This document shows, one piece after another, positions 7,726-15,124 of a stretch of 18,945 nt of DNA. The first letter of the stretch is position 1. Each line of letters opens with the position of its first letter. The stretch is from an uncultured Clostridia bacterium (GTDB taxonomy: Bacteria; Bacillota; Clostridia; Oscillospirales; Acutalibacteraceae), in contig CALGRR010000016.1 in NCBI GenBank assembly GCA_937880805.1, positions 1 to 18,945 on the forward strand. Reading direction: 5' to 3'. The position numbers were made by a program, and so were the translations under genes. The notes beneath the pieces were generated by a model. The model was not told the origin of the DNA, did not search any database, and saw only the letters and a list, made by a program, of their open reading frames with translations.

Positions 7726-8790
7726 ATGCGGCAGATGACTGCCTTGGTAAAACCTGCATCTTCATTATGCAATCTTAAATGCAGCTATTGTTTTTATTGC
7801 GATGAAGCTGAAAAAAGAAATAAAAATCCGAATTCGGTTATGACGGCGGAAACTGCCGAAAAGCTTATTAGTGAGGTTTATGATTTCTGCGGTGAGAATT
7901 CAAACATTCATTATATGTTTCAGGGCGGCGAGCCGCTGATTGCAGGCTTGGAGTTTTTTGAAAAATTCACCGAAGCAGCAGAAAAGCTCAGAACCGAAGG
8001 CACGGCTGTTAACTATTCGCTTCAGACAAACGGCACTCTGATTAATGAGGAATTCTGCGAATTTTTCAAAAAGCATAATTTTCTTATCGGCGTTTCGATA
8101 GACGGCGATGAGCCTCTTCATAACGCTTTGCGTTCGGACTCTTTTGAAAAAGCAATGAACGGCGTTGAGCTTTTAAAAAAACACGGTGTTGACTTTAACA
8201 TTCTTTCCGTAATAACCGCAAAAACAGATGCCGCAAAGCTTTTTGATTTTTATAAAAAGAACGGCTTCAGAAATGTGCAGCCCATATATTGCCTCGACCC
8301 TCTTGACGGAGAAAAGAGCGATTACAGCCTTGACGCAAAAGGTCTTGCAAGATTTAAAAAGCGTTTATTCAACCTTTGGTTCAAGGAAATATCGGCGGGC
8401 AATCACTTTTACATCAGAGATTTCGATAATCTGCTTTCTATGATAACAAGAGGCTATGCGGAGCAATGCGGTGCAAGCGGCAGATGCAATGCACAGCTTG
8501 TTGTTGAATCCGACGGCACTTGTTATCCCTGCGATTTTTATTGCATAGATGAATTTGAATGCCCCAACATAAACAATTCAACAATTAATGATATACTCAG
8601 CAGCGAAGGACTCCGCAGGTTTATGGAGCACGAAGAGGATAAAAACAAGCTTTGCCCCACCTGCCCCGTTCAGAAGATATGCGGAGGCGGCTGCAAGAGA
8701 TACAGAAGCCTTTATAATCAGCTTTCGGGTTACTGCCCGATGATGGATTTTATTCTTCACGCACTCGACAAGCTGCGTGAAATAAGATAG
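7726..8790 (+). CDS. Anaerobic sulfatase-maturating enzyme (radical SAM, SPASM domain)
   Basis: This enzyme converts the active-site Cys (or Ser) of sulfatases into formylglycine without oxygen, using S-adenosylmethionine and iron-sulfur clusters. It has 354 residues. The radical SAM cluster motif CxxxCxxC is C15-C19-C22, with the anSME-typical CNLKCSYCFYC context. MFQGGEP and LQTNGTLI follow. The C-terminal SPASM half carries the auxiliary-cluster cysteines, visible in QCGASGRCN, CYPCDFYC, CPTCPVQKICGGGCKRY and YCPM. The frame is open 59 codons further upstream, but that part overlaps the divergent CmpB-like gene. AAAGAGGTG lies 5 nt before the ATG at 7726, which fixes the start. The adjacent Cys-type sulfatase 12 bp downstream is its obvious client. 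Confidence 0.93.
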   Translation: MRQMTALVKPASSLCNLKCSYCFYCDEAEKRNKNPNSVMTAETAEKLISEVYDFCGENSNIHYMFQGGEPLIAGLEFFEKFTEAAEKLRTEGTAVNYSLQTNGTLINEEFCEFFKKHNFLIGVSIDGDEPLHNALRSDSFEKAMNGVELLKKHGVDFNILSVITAKTDAAKLFDFYKKNGFRNVQPIYCLDPLDGEKSDYSLDAKGLARFKKRLFNLWFKEISAGNHFYIRDFDNLLSMITRGYAEQCGASGRCNAQLVVESDGTCYPCDFYCIDEFECPNINNSTINDILSSEGLRRFMEHEEDKNKLCPTCPVQKICGGGCKRYRSLYNQLSGYCPMMDFILHALDKLREIR

Positions 8791-8802
8791 AGAGGTAGAA
8801 AA

Positions 8803-10095
8803 ATGAATAAGCCTAATATTATTTTTTATTTTTCAGATCAGCAAAGGGCGGATTCCGCAGGCTGCTACGGTCAGAAGCTGCCCGTAACCCCTAATCTTGA
8901 TAAGGTTGCGGCAGAGGGCACTCTTTTTGAGAATGCATTTTCCTGCCAGCCCGTTTGCGGACCTATGAGAGCCTGCCTTCAAAGCGGAGTTTATGCAACA
9001 CAAATCGGCTGCTACAGAAATGATATTGCCCTGCCTCTTGACTGCAAAACCATTGCTCACTACCTTAAAGATGCGGGCTATGACACCTCATATATAGGCA
9101 AATGGCATCTCGCATCCGATAAAGAACATAATCTTAAAACAAAGCCCACTCCGAAGGAGCGTCGGGGCGGATATGACTATTGGAGAGCCTCCGATATTCT
9201 TGAATTCACCTCTCACGGCTATAACGGCTATGTTTATGACGAAAACTGCAATAAGCTTAAATTCAAGGGCTACAGAGCAGACAGAATAAACGATTATGCC
9301 GTTGAATATATCAAAAACCAAAAGCACGATAAACCCTTCTTTATGTTTATTTCGCAGCTTGAGCCCCACCATCAGAATGACAGACTTCGTTTTGAAGCTC
9401 AGAGGGGTGCGAAAAAGAATTTTAAAAATTATGAGCTTCCTGGTGACCTCAAGGGCACTTTAGGCGATTGGCGTTTGCAGTATTCATCGTATCTCGCCTG
9501 CTGCAACAGAGTTGATTATAACTTCGGCAAGCTCATTGAAGCCCTCAAAGAAGAAGGCTTATATGATAATACAATTATTATATATACCTCCGACCACGGC
9601 TGCCATTTCAGAACAAGAAACGCCGAATATAAGCGTTCGTGCCACGAAGCAAGCATCCACGTTCCCCTTGTTATAACGGGCGGCGGCTTTACGGGCGGCG
9701 GCAGAGTGAGCGACCTTGTTTCTCTCATAGATTTGCCCGCAACAATTCTTGACCTTGCAGGTGCCGAAATTCCGCCTCATTTTATGGGTAAGAGCCTTGC
9801 GGATAAAAAAGGACACGATAATGTGTTTGTGCAGATTTCCGAAAGCCAGATTGGCAGGGCTGTAAGAACATCAAAATGGAAATACAGCGTCACCTCGCCC
9901 AATAAAGACTGTGCTTTTTCAAGCAGCTACACGGAAAATTTTCTTTATGATTTAGAAGCTGACCCGTTTGAGAAAAATAATCTTATCTCAAAACCTGAAT
10001 ATAAAGAAATTAAAGAGAATCTTAAATCAATTCTTGTTTCGCATATGAAAAATGCAGGCGAACCTAATTTTGAGATAACCGAAAAGAGCGAATAA
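8803..10095 (+). CDS. Cys-type sulfatase (S1 family), cytoplasmic
   Basis: This protein hydrolyses sulfate esters after its catalytic cysteine is oxidised to formylglycine. It has 430 residues of alkaline-phosphatase-like fold. The maturation motif CxPxR is C52-G-P-M-R, followed by ACLQSG. Metal-binding residues include D12 near the N-terminus (YFSDQQRAD) and D264-H265 (YTSDHG). The KRSCHEASIHVPL segment, the GKWHL motif and a C-terminal DLEADPFEKNNL segment are also typical of the family. No signal peptide is present, so it should act in the cytoplasm on small imported sulfated molecules; this is inference. It lies between its maturase (12 bp upstream) and a DUF2804 gene (5 bp downstream). 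The substrate (sulfated sugar, steroid or other) cannot be read from the sequence. Confidence 0.95.
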   Translation: MNKPNIIFYFSDQQRADSAGCYGQKLPVTPNLDKVAAEGTLFENAFSCQPVCGPMRACLQSGVYATQIGCYRNDIALPLDCKTIAHYLKDAGYDTSYIGKWHLASDKEHNLKTKPTPKERRGGYDYWRASDILEFTSHGYNGYVYDENCNKLKFKGYRADRINDYAVEYIKNQKHDKPFFMFISQLEPHHQNDRLRFEAQRGAKKNFKNYELPGDLKGTLGDWRLQYSSYLACCNRVDYNFGKLIEALKEEGLYDNTIIIYTSDHGCHFRTRNAEYKRSCHEASIHVPLVITGGGFTGGGRVSDLVSLIDLPATILDLAGAEIPPHFMGKSLADKKGHDNVFVQISESQIGRAVRTSKWKYSVTSPNKDCAFSSSYTENFLYDLEADPFEKNNLISKPEYKEIKENLKSILVSHMKNAGEPNFEITEKSE

Positions 10096-10100
10096 TAAAA

Positions 10101-11120
10101 ATGAAAATAACAAATGAAATAAAAAGAAGATTGCTGGGGCCCGACGGCTCTCTCACCGAGCCGGGTTGGGCAACAAAGCTTATTTTTGAATACAGCCCCT
10201 TTGATGTTAAAGCCAATAAAATGCGTATCAAAGAATGGGATTATTATGTGATTGCCGATGAAAACGGTGCATTCAGCACGGTAATTGCAGATAACCGCTA
10301 TATGGGGCTTGCAAATGCCTCATATTACGATTTCAAGGAGCAGAAAAAATACGATTTCATCACTCCCCTGATTATGCCTAAAGGTAAGCTCAATATGCCT
10401 ACCGACAGCTCAACGGGCGATATTTATTATAAAGACCGTTATTGCAGCCTTGCATATATCCACGAAAAGGATGGCAGACGTCTGGTTGGAAAATATCAGA
10501 AATGCTCCATACACGATGAAATGGAGTTTGATATTTTTCTTGAAAAGAACCCCGACGACACAATGGTTATAGCAACCCCGTGGGATGAGGACAAAACCGC
10601 CTTTTACTATAATCAGAAAATCAACTGTATGCCCGCAAAGGGTTATCTGAAATTTGGCGGCAGAACAATAGAATTTTCTCCCGAAAAGCATTTTGCAACC
10701 CTTGACTGGGGCAGAGGCGTCTGGACCTATGACAACACTTGGTATTGGGGCACGGGAAACGGCTTTATCAATAATAAGCGTTTCGGTTATAACATCGGCT
10801 ACGGCTTCGGCAACACTTCCGCCGCAAGCGAAAATATGATTTTTTATGACGGAAAATGCCATAAGTTTGACCGCATTGAGTTTGTTATTCCCGAGGATGA
10901 TACCAAAAAGCCATGGAAATTCATAAGCTCTGACGGCAGATTTGATATGAAATTCATTCCCGTTTTTGAAACAATAACCGATATGGGCGTTCTTTTCATA
11001 AGGCAGAATGCAAATAAGGTTTTCGGCAAGCTTACGGGCAAAGCCATTCTTGATGACGGAACGGCACTTGACATCAAGGATATGATTGCATTTGCCGAAA
11101 GAGTCAGAAACAGATATTAA
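10101..11120 (+). CDS. DUF2804 family protein
   Basis: A 339-residue soluble protein without signal peptide or membrane helices. It matches the DUF2804 pattern: an N-terminal LLGPDGSLTEPGW segment, the motif WDYYVI (from W46), and a central DWGRGVW…WYWGTGNG block (from D202) rich in aromatic residues. The alternating beta-strand composition and the aromatic central block recall the AttH/CrtC lipocalin-like folds; that comparison is my inference. No enzymatic activity is established for the family. The start lies 5 bp after the sulfatase stop with only a weak ribosome binding site, so it is probably translated by coupling. A terminator follows immediately. The position suggests a role connected with the sulfatase substrate. 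Confidence 0.85.
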   Translation: MKITNEIKRRLLGPDGSLTEPGWATKLIFEYSPFDVKANKMRIKEWDYYVIADENGAFSTVIADNRYMGLANASYYDFKEQKKYDFITPLIMPKGKLNMPTDSSTGDIYYKDRYCSLAYIHEKDGRRLVGKYQKCSIHDEMEFDIFLEKNPDDTMVIATPWDEDKTAFYYNQKINCMPAKGYLKFGGRTIEFSPEKHFATLDWGRGVWTYDNTWYWGTGNGFINNKRFGYNIGYGFGNTSAASENMIFYDGKCHKFDRIEFVIPEDDTKKPWKFISSDGRFDMKFIPVFETITDMGVLFIRQNANKVFGKLTGKAILDDGTALDIKDMIAFAERVRNRY

Positions 11121-11166
11121 AAAATGGCACGGATTAATCTTGATGATATAATTCGTGTCATTTTTT
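11121..11166 (+). terminator. Intrinsic terminator of the sulfatase operon
   Basis: AAAATGGCACG (11121-11131) pairs with CGTGTCATTTT (11154-11164) with one G-T wobble and a 22-nt loop. The 3' arm runs into TTTTTT (11161-11166). It begins directly after the DUF2804 stop codon. Confidence 0.75.
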
Positions 11167-11256
11167 ATGTTTTGTTATATATTTGTAACCTTTCTTTTGA
11201 TAAGTTTTTATTATTCAAGTTTAAACTTAAAATAGAAACTTATGCGGAGGCAAGGT
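11167..11256 (+). promoter_or_regulatory. AT-rich leader with 12-bp palindrome before the membrane protein gene
   Basis: The region holds the perfect palindrome AAGTTTAAACTT (11217-11228) and a TTGATA element (11197-11202) that could be a -35 box. The best -10 candidates (TTTAAA, TAAAAT) are poorly spaced, so no exact promoter is claimed. The terminator upstream implies that the next gene needs its own promoter here. GGAGG at 11246-11250 is its ribosome binding site. Confidence 0.4.
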
Positions 11257-12486
11257 ATGAATAAACATAATCGTGTGTTTTTCTGTTATTATATCATTAT
11301 GCTTGCAATTCATCTTCTGTTACCTTTGGAATGGGCTGATGATAAAATTTTTTTAGAAAGAGTTGTTCAAACAACCCTGCAACAATTTATAAACGGAAGC
11401 GCCAGACCTATAACGGACTCTCTGACATATATTTTTGCATCTTTTCCATTGATGTGGCGTATATTGAACCCTATGGTTTTAACCTTATCAGCTAAACTTC
11501 TTTCCGAATTTTTACCGTCTAATAATGTTAATAAAAACAAACTTAATATTTTTATTTGTATTGCAGTTATTTATCCGTCTTTGGTAACAGTTGATGCAGG
11601 TTTCATCGCAACAACAGTAAACTATCTATGGCCCTTCACCGCCGGATTGATAACTCTTATTCCTCTTAAAAAGCTTTCAGAGAATAAAATCATCTTCTTT
11701 TACGATTATCTTTATTCCATTCCTGCAACTCTGTGTGCTGTAAATATGCAGCAAACGGCAGCCTGCCTAACAGCTGTATTTTTTTCTTCAATCATATACA
11801 GTGGAATAAAAAAGAAATTATCCTTTTACCCTTTATTTCAATTTTTCCTTTCTTTTGTGAGTTCAGTTTTTATTCTTTATATTAATACTGTTGGCAGCAA
11901 TAACCGTATGATGCGTGAAGCGTCAAGGTATTTTCCGAGTTTTTCTGAACTGAATTTGTTTCAAAAAGCGGAACTTGGTTTTTCGTCAACCTTTTATTGT
12001 ATGACTATGGAAACAAGATTTGCGTTTTTTGCCTTTGCGTTATTTACTCTTTATATTGCTGTTAAAGTATTAAAAAGCAAAACCAAAATCTTTAATAAAA
12101 TTATTTCTTCTTTTCCGTTCTGCTTTACAATTCTCATAGGATGTTTTTCTGTTACACCGATTGAACAAACAAATCTTTTCAGCGTTATTACAGGCGGAAT
12201 GAAACATTTCCGAATGAACCAGGCCATTTACTCTTTTAATCTTATTCCTGACTTAATATTTATTAGCATTATTGCCTGCATAATTGTTTCAATGTATATC
12301 ACTCTTTATAAAAAAGAATTTATTATCGGACTTTTTATCCTCGCTATTGGTATCTGTTCACGAATAATAATGGGATTCTCTCCCACGGTATGGGCTTCGG
12401 GATACAGAACCTTCTTTATTCTCTTTATATCATTTATTTCTTTAATCGTGCTAATTTCAGACAGCAAAAAACCGCAGGAGATTTAA
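11257..12486 (+). CDS. Polytopic membrane protein, DUF6056-like
   Basis: A 409-residue protein with roughly ten predicted transmembrane helices. It resembles DUF6056-type proteins: a first helix followed by an EWADDKIF segment, an extracellular-type loop with NGSARPITDSL, a VNYLWPFTAGL motif, and a short NMQQTA motif after a later helix. These proteins look like polysaccharide or glycosyltransferase-related membrane proteins of the GT-C type, but no activity is shown. An in-frame ATG lies 15 bp upstream. The start at 11257 is chosen because GGAGG is 6 nt before it. Codon use is visibly richer in A and T (many TTA, TTT, TCT, AAA) than in its neighbours, and the gene is bracketed by two terminators, which suggests it was acquired. 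The 12486 stop lies inside the loop of the downstream terminator. Confidence 0.65.
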   Translation: MNKHNRVFFCYYIIMLAIHLLLPLEWADDKIFLERVVQTTLQQFINGSARPITDSLTYIFASFPLMWRILNPMVLTLSAKLLSEFLPSNNVNKNKLNIFICIAVIYPSLVTVDAGFIATTVNYLWPFTAGLITLIPLKKLSENKIIFFYDYLYSIPATLCAVNMQQTAACLTAVFFSSIIYSGIKKKLSFYPLFQFFLSFVSSVFILYINTVGSNNRMMREASRYFPSFSELNLFQKAELGFSSTFYCMTMETRFAFFAFALFTLYIAVKVLKSKTKIFNKIISSFPFCFTILIGCFSVTPIEQTNLFSVITGGMKHFRMNQAIYSFNLIPDLIFISIIACIIVSMYITLYKKEFIIGLFILAIGICSRIIMGFSPTVWASGYRTFFILFISFISLIVLISDSKKPQEI

Positions 12487-12504
12487 AATCTTCTGCGGTT
12501 TTAA
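12466..12504. terminator. Bidirectional intrinsic terminator between convergent genes
   Basis: AAAACCGCAGGAGAT (12468-12482) pairs with ATCTTCTGCGGTTTT (12488-12502) over 15 bp with one G-T wobble and the 5-nt loop TTTAA/TTAAA. On the plus strand the 3' arm ends in TTTT. On the minus strand the run of six A at 12466-12471 becomes TTTTTT. It therefore ends both the membrane protein gene, whose stop codon lies in the loop, and guaB, whose stop lies 12 bp away. Confidence 0.85.
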
Positions 12505-12513
12505 TATTTATTT

Positions 12514-14022
12514 TTATCTGCCTGAAGTTGCGGTTGTTTTGAGGGTAACATCGTGATAGCCGCCCTCAACAATGCTTGTTGCGGAAACAACGGTGAGCTT
12601 TGCGTTCTTCTGAAGGTCGGGAATGTTAAGAACGCCGCAGTTGCACATTGTTGACTTAACCTTATAAAGGCTCTTTGCAACGTTATCGCTCAGAGGACCT
12701 GCATAAGTTACATATGAGTCAACGCCTTCTTCAAAGCTGAGCTTTGCCTTGCCGCCAAGGTCATATCTCTGCCAGTTTCTTGCTCTGTTGGAGCCTTCAC
12801 CCCAGTATTCCTTAACGTATGCACCGTTAATCATAAGCTTATTGGTGGGGCTTTCATCAAATCTTGCAAAGTATCTGCCGAGCATAAGGAAATCTGCACC
12901 CATTGCAAGAGCAAGAGTCATATGATAATCGTGAACGATACCGCCGTCGGAGCAGATGGGAACATAGATGCCTGTTTCTGCAAAATATTCGTCTCTTGCT
13001 GCAGCAACCTCGATAAGAGCTGTTGCCTGACCTCTGCCGATACCCTTTGTTTCTCTTGTGATACAGATTGAACCGCCGCCGATACCAACTTTAACAAAGT
13101 CTGCACCTGCTCTTGCAAGGAACATAAAGCCGTCACGGTCAACAACGTTACCTGCACCAACCTTTACCTTATCACCGTATTTTTCACGGATAAATGCAAG
13201 AGTCTGCTCCTGCCATACTGTATAGCCTTCCGATGAGTCGATGCAAAGAACATCTGCACCTGCTTCAACAAGTGCGGGAACTCTCTTTTCATAGTCAAGA
13301 GTATTGATACCTGCACCAACAATATAGCTCTTGTTTGCATCAAGAAGCTCCTGGGGATTTTCTTTATGCTGTGAATAGTCCTTGCGGAAAACAAAATAAA
13401 GGAGCTTTCCGTCTTTATTGATAATGGGAAGAGAATTAAGCTTATGCTCCCAGATAATATCGTTTGCTTCTTTGAGAGTTGTTGTTTCGGGGGCTGTGAT
13501 AAGCTTTTCAAAAGGAGTCATAAAATCTGAAACAGGTGTTGCCGCATCCATTCTGCTGACTCTGTAGTCACGGCTTGTTATAACGCCGAGGAGCTTGCCG
13601 CTTGCCGTGCCGTCATCGGTAACAGCCATTGTGCTGTGGCCTGTTTCTTCAAAAAGAGCAAGCACATCGGCAAGAGTTGAATCGGGCTTAAGGTTTGAAT
13701 CGCTCACAACAAAGCCTGCTTTGTAGCTCTTAACCTTTGCAACCATATCAGCTTCATCCTCAATGGTCTGTGAACCGTAGATAAAGGAAATGCCGCCTTC
13801 TTTTGCAAGAGCGATAGCCATTGTATCATTTGATACAGACTGCATAATAGCGGAAACCATAGGGATGTTGAGGCTTAAGGGGCATTCCTCTTCGCCTTTT
13901 CTGAATTTTACAAGCGGAGTCTTAAGCGACACATTGGCGGGAATACATTCTCTGGATGTGTATCCGGGAATGAGAAGATATTCGCTGAAAGTTCTTGAGG
14001 GCTCCTGACAATAAATAGCCAT
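12514..14022 (-). CDS. guaB: IMP dehydrogenase (Tritrichomonas-like bacterial type)
   Basis: This enzyme oxidises IMP to XMP with NAD+, the committed step to GTP. It has 502 residues. An (alpha/beta)8 barrel is interrupted by a pair of CBS domains at about 105-220. The catalytic loop is GIGGGSICITR with C320. The mobile flap is GEGSNRARNWQRYD, giving the Arg419-Tyr420 dyad that activates water. The flap and length closely match the IMP dehydrogenase of the protozoan Tritrichomonas foetus (C319, R418, Y419), from memory of that enzyme. An in-frame ATG 11 codons upstream is rejected because AAAGGAGAG lies 8 nt before the ATG at 14022. It is the last gene of the minus-strand operon, 62 bp after ppa, and may also have its own promoter. 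Confidence 0.94.
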   Translation of the reverse strand: MAIYCQEPSRTFSEYLLIPGYTSRECIPANVSLKTPLVKFRKGEEECPLSLNIPMVSAIMQSVSNDTMAIALAKEGGISFIYGSQTIEDEADMVAKVKSYKAGFVVSDSNLKPDSTLADVLALFEETGHSTMAVTDDGTASGKLLGVITSRDYRVSRMDAATPVSDFMTPFEKLITAPETTTLKEANDIIWEHKLNSLPIINKDGKLLYFVFRKDYSQHKENPQELLDANKSYIVGAGINTLDYEKRVPALVEAGADVLCIDSSEGYTVWQEQTLAFIREKYGDKVKVGAGNVVDRDGFMFLARAGADFVKVGIGGGSICITRETKGIGRGQATALIEVAAARDEYFAETGIYVPICSDGGIVHDYHMTLALAMGADFLMLGRYFARFDESPTNKLMINGAYVKEYWGEGSNRARNWQRYDLGGKAKLSFEEGVDSYVTYAGPLSDNVAKSLYKVKSTMCNCGVLNIPDLQKNAKLTVVSATSIVEGGYHDVTLKTTATSGR

Positions 14023-14075
14023 TTTGTTTTCTCTCCTTTTTAATAAAATATTCACCGCCGTGAACGGCAGAATTG

Positions 14076-14104
14076 TTAATATATTTATCTGCAGAAATTG
14101 ACAA
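14076..14104 (-). promoter_or_regulatory. Possible internal promoter for guaB
   Basis: On the minus strand TTGTCA (14104-14099) and TATTAA (14081-14076) are separated by 17 bp. The -35 box overlaps the last codons of ppa. The ppa-guaB gap of 62 bp is the longest inside the operon, which fits an extra promoter. A short GCCG-TTCA-CGGC hairpin lies between it and the guaB ribosome binding site. Confidence 0.4.
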
Positions 14105-14618
14105 TATAATTATCAATGCAGCTTTTTATGATTTCAATCGCTTTTTCTCTGTTTTGAACCTCATCAACAACAGTTTCTTTGTCTTCAAGAGATTTATAAA
14201 CCGAGAAGAAATGCTTCATTTCATCAAAAATATGAGAAGGAAGCTCTGAAATATCTTTATATTGGTTATAGTTAGGGTCATTGAACGGAATAGAAATGAT
14301 TTTTTCATCAAACTTTCCGCTGTCTTTCATTGTTATAACGCCGATAGGATAACAACGCACCAGGGTCATCGGGTCAATTTCCTCGCTGCAGATAACAACA
14401 ACATCAAGCGGGTCTTCGTCATCGCCGTAGGTGCGGGGAATAAAGCCGTAGTTTGCGGGGTAATGAGTTGATGTGTAAAGAATTCTGTCAAGCATCATAA
14501 AGCCCGTTTCTTTATCAAGCTCATATTTTCTTTTGCTGCCCTTGGATATTTCAATAACAGCCATAAAATCCTCGGGAGTTATCCTTTTGGGGTTAATATC
14601 GTGCCAGATGTTTCCCAT
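14085..14618 (-). CDS. ppa: Inorganic pyrophosphatase, family I
   Basis: This soluble enzyme hydrolyses pyrophosphate to phosphate and pulls biosynthetic reactions forward. The 177 residues match the bacterial family I enzyme. Conserved parts visible are VIEISKGSKRKYE, the HYPANYGFIP strand, and the metal-binding acidic loop DDEDPLD (the family usually reads DGDPLD). DSGKFDEK supplies further ligands. An ATG at 14633 overlaps the folA stop as ATGA, but GAGG lies 9 nt before the ATG at 14618 and homologous proteins typically begin close to the IWHDI sequence, so the shorter start is chosen. It sits between folA (11 bp) and guaB (62 bp). Confidence 0.93.
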   Translation of the reverse strand: MGNIWHDINPKRITPEDFMAVIEISKGSKRKYELDKETGFMMLDRILYTSTHYPANYGFIPRTYGDDEDPLDVVVICSEEIDPMTLVRCYPIGVITMKDSGKFDEKIISIPFNDPNYNQYKDISELPSHIFDEMKHFFSVYKSLEDKETVVDEVQNREKAIEIIKSCIDNYIVNFCR

Positions 14619-14629
14619 AAATTTTCGCC

Positions 14630-15115
14630 TCATTTTGTATATGTGGTAAATTTGAAATTTACGCCGTTATGCTCAAGCATTTCTCCATTATGAGTAATCT
14701 TCCAATCTTCAATTTCATCAAGATTGGGAAAGAATTTATCAGCAGGCTTTGAGGTTTCAACCTTTGTTACATAAGCTGTGTTGCAATAAGGCAAAAGCTG
14801 CTTATAAACAGATTCGCCGCCGATAACATAAACGGTGTTTGTATCGTATCTTTCAAGCTGAGCAAAGAGCTCTTCAAGCGAGTGACAAACAATAACATCG
14901 GCAGCACTCCAGCTTTTATCCGTTGTTAAAACGATATTCACTCTGTTGGGCAAAGCCTTCTGACCGGGAAAAGAAAGAAAGGTTGATTTTCCCATAACAA
15001 CAACATTGCCCGTTGTTTTTTCTTTAAAAAACTTCATATCGGGAGAAAGGTGATTCAAAAGGCTGTTGCCTATACCTATTCCCCAATTCTTATCAACATT
15101 AACTATTGCTTTCAT
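14630..15115 (-). CDS. folA: Dihydrofolate reductase
   Basis: This enzyme reduces dihydrofolate to tetrahydrofolate with NADPH, recycling the dihydrofolate released by thymidylate synthase. The 161 residues match chromosomal DHFR. The N-terminal NWGIGIGNSLL loop is present. The active-site acidic residue lies in LSPDMKFFKEKTTG. VVMGKSTFLSFP and NRVNIVLTTD are the cofactor-binding strands, and VYVIGGESVYKQLLP is the glycine-rich motif. It lies 9 bp after thyA and its stop overlaps an alternative ppa ATG, consistent with one transcript. Confidence 0.96.
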   Translation of the reverse strand: MKAIVNVDKNWGIGIGNSLLNHLSPDMKFFKEKTTGNVVVMGKSTFLSFPGQKALPNRVNIVLTTDKSWSAADVIVCHSLEELFAQLERYDTNTVYVIGGESVYKQLLPYCNTAYVTKVETSKPADKFFPNLDEIEDWKITHNGEMLEHNGVNFKFTTYTK

Positions 15116-15124
15116 ATCTGTCCT

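Noticed and set aside
13164..13511. Alternative minus-strand frame inside guaB as a separate gene
   Set aside because: It lies wholly within the well-supported IMP dehydrogenase gene in another frame and has no recognisable features.
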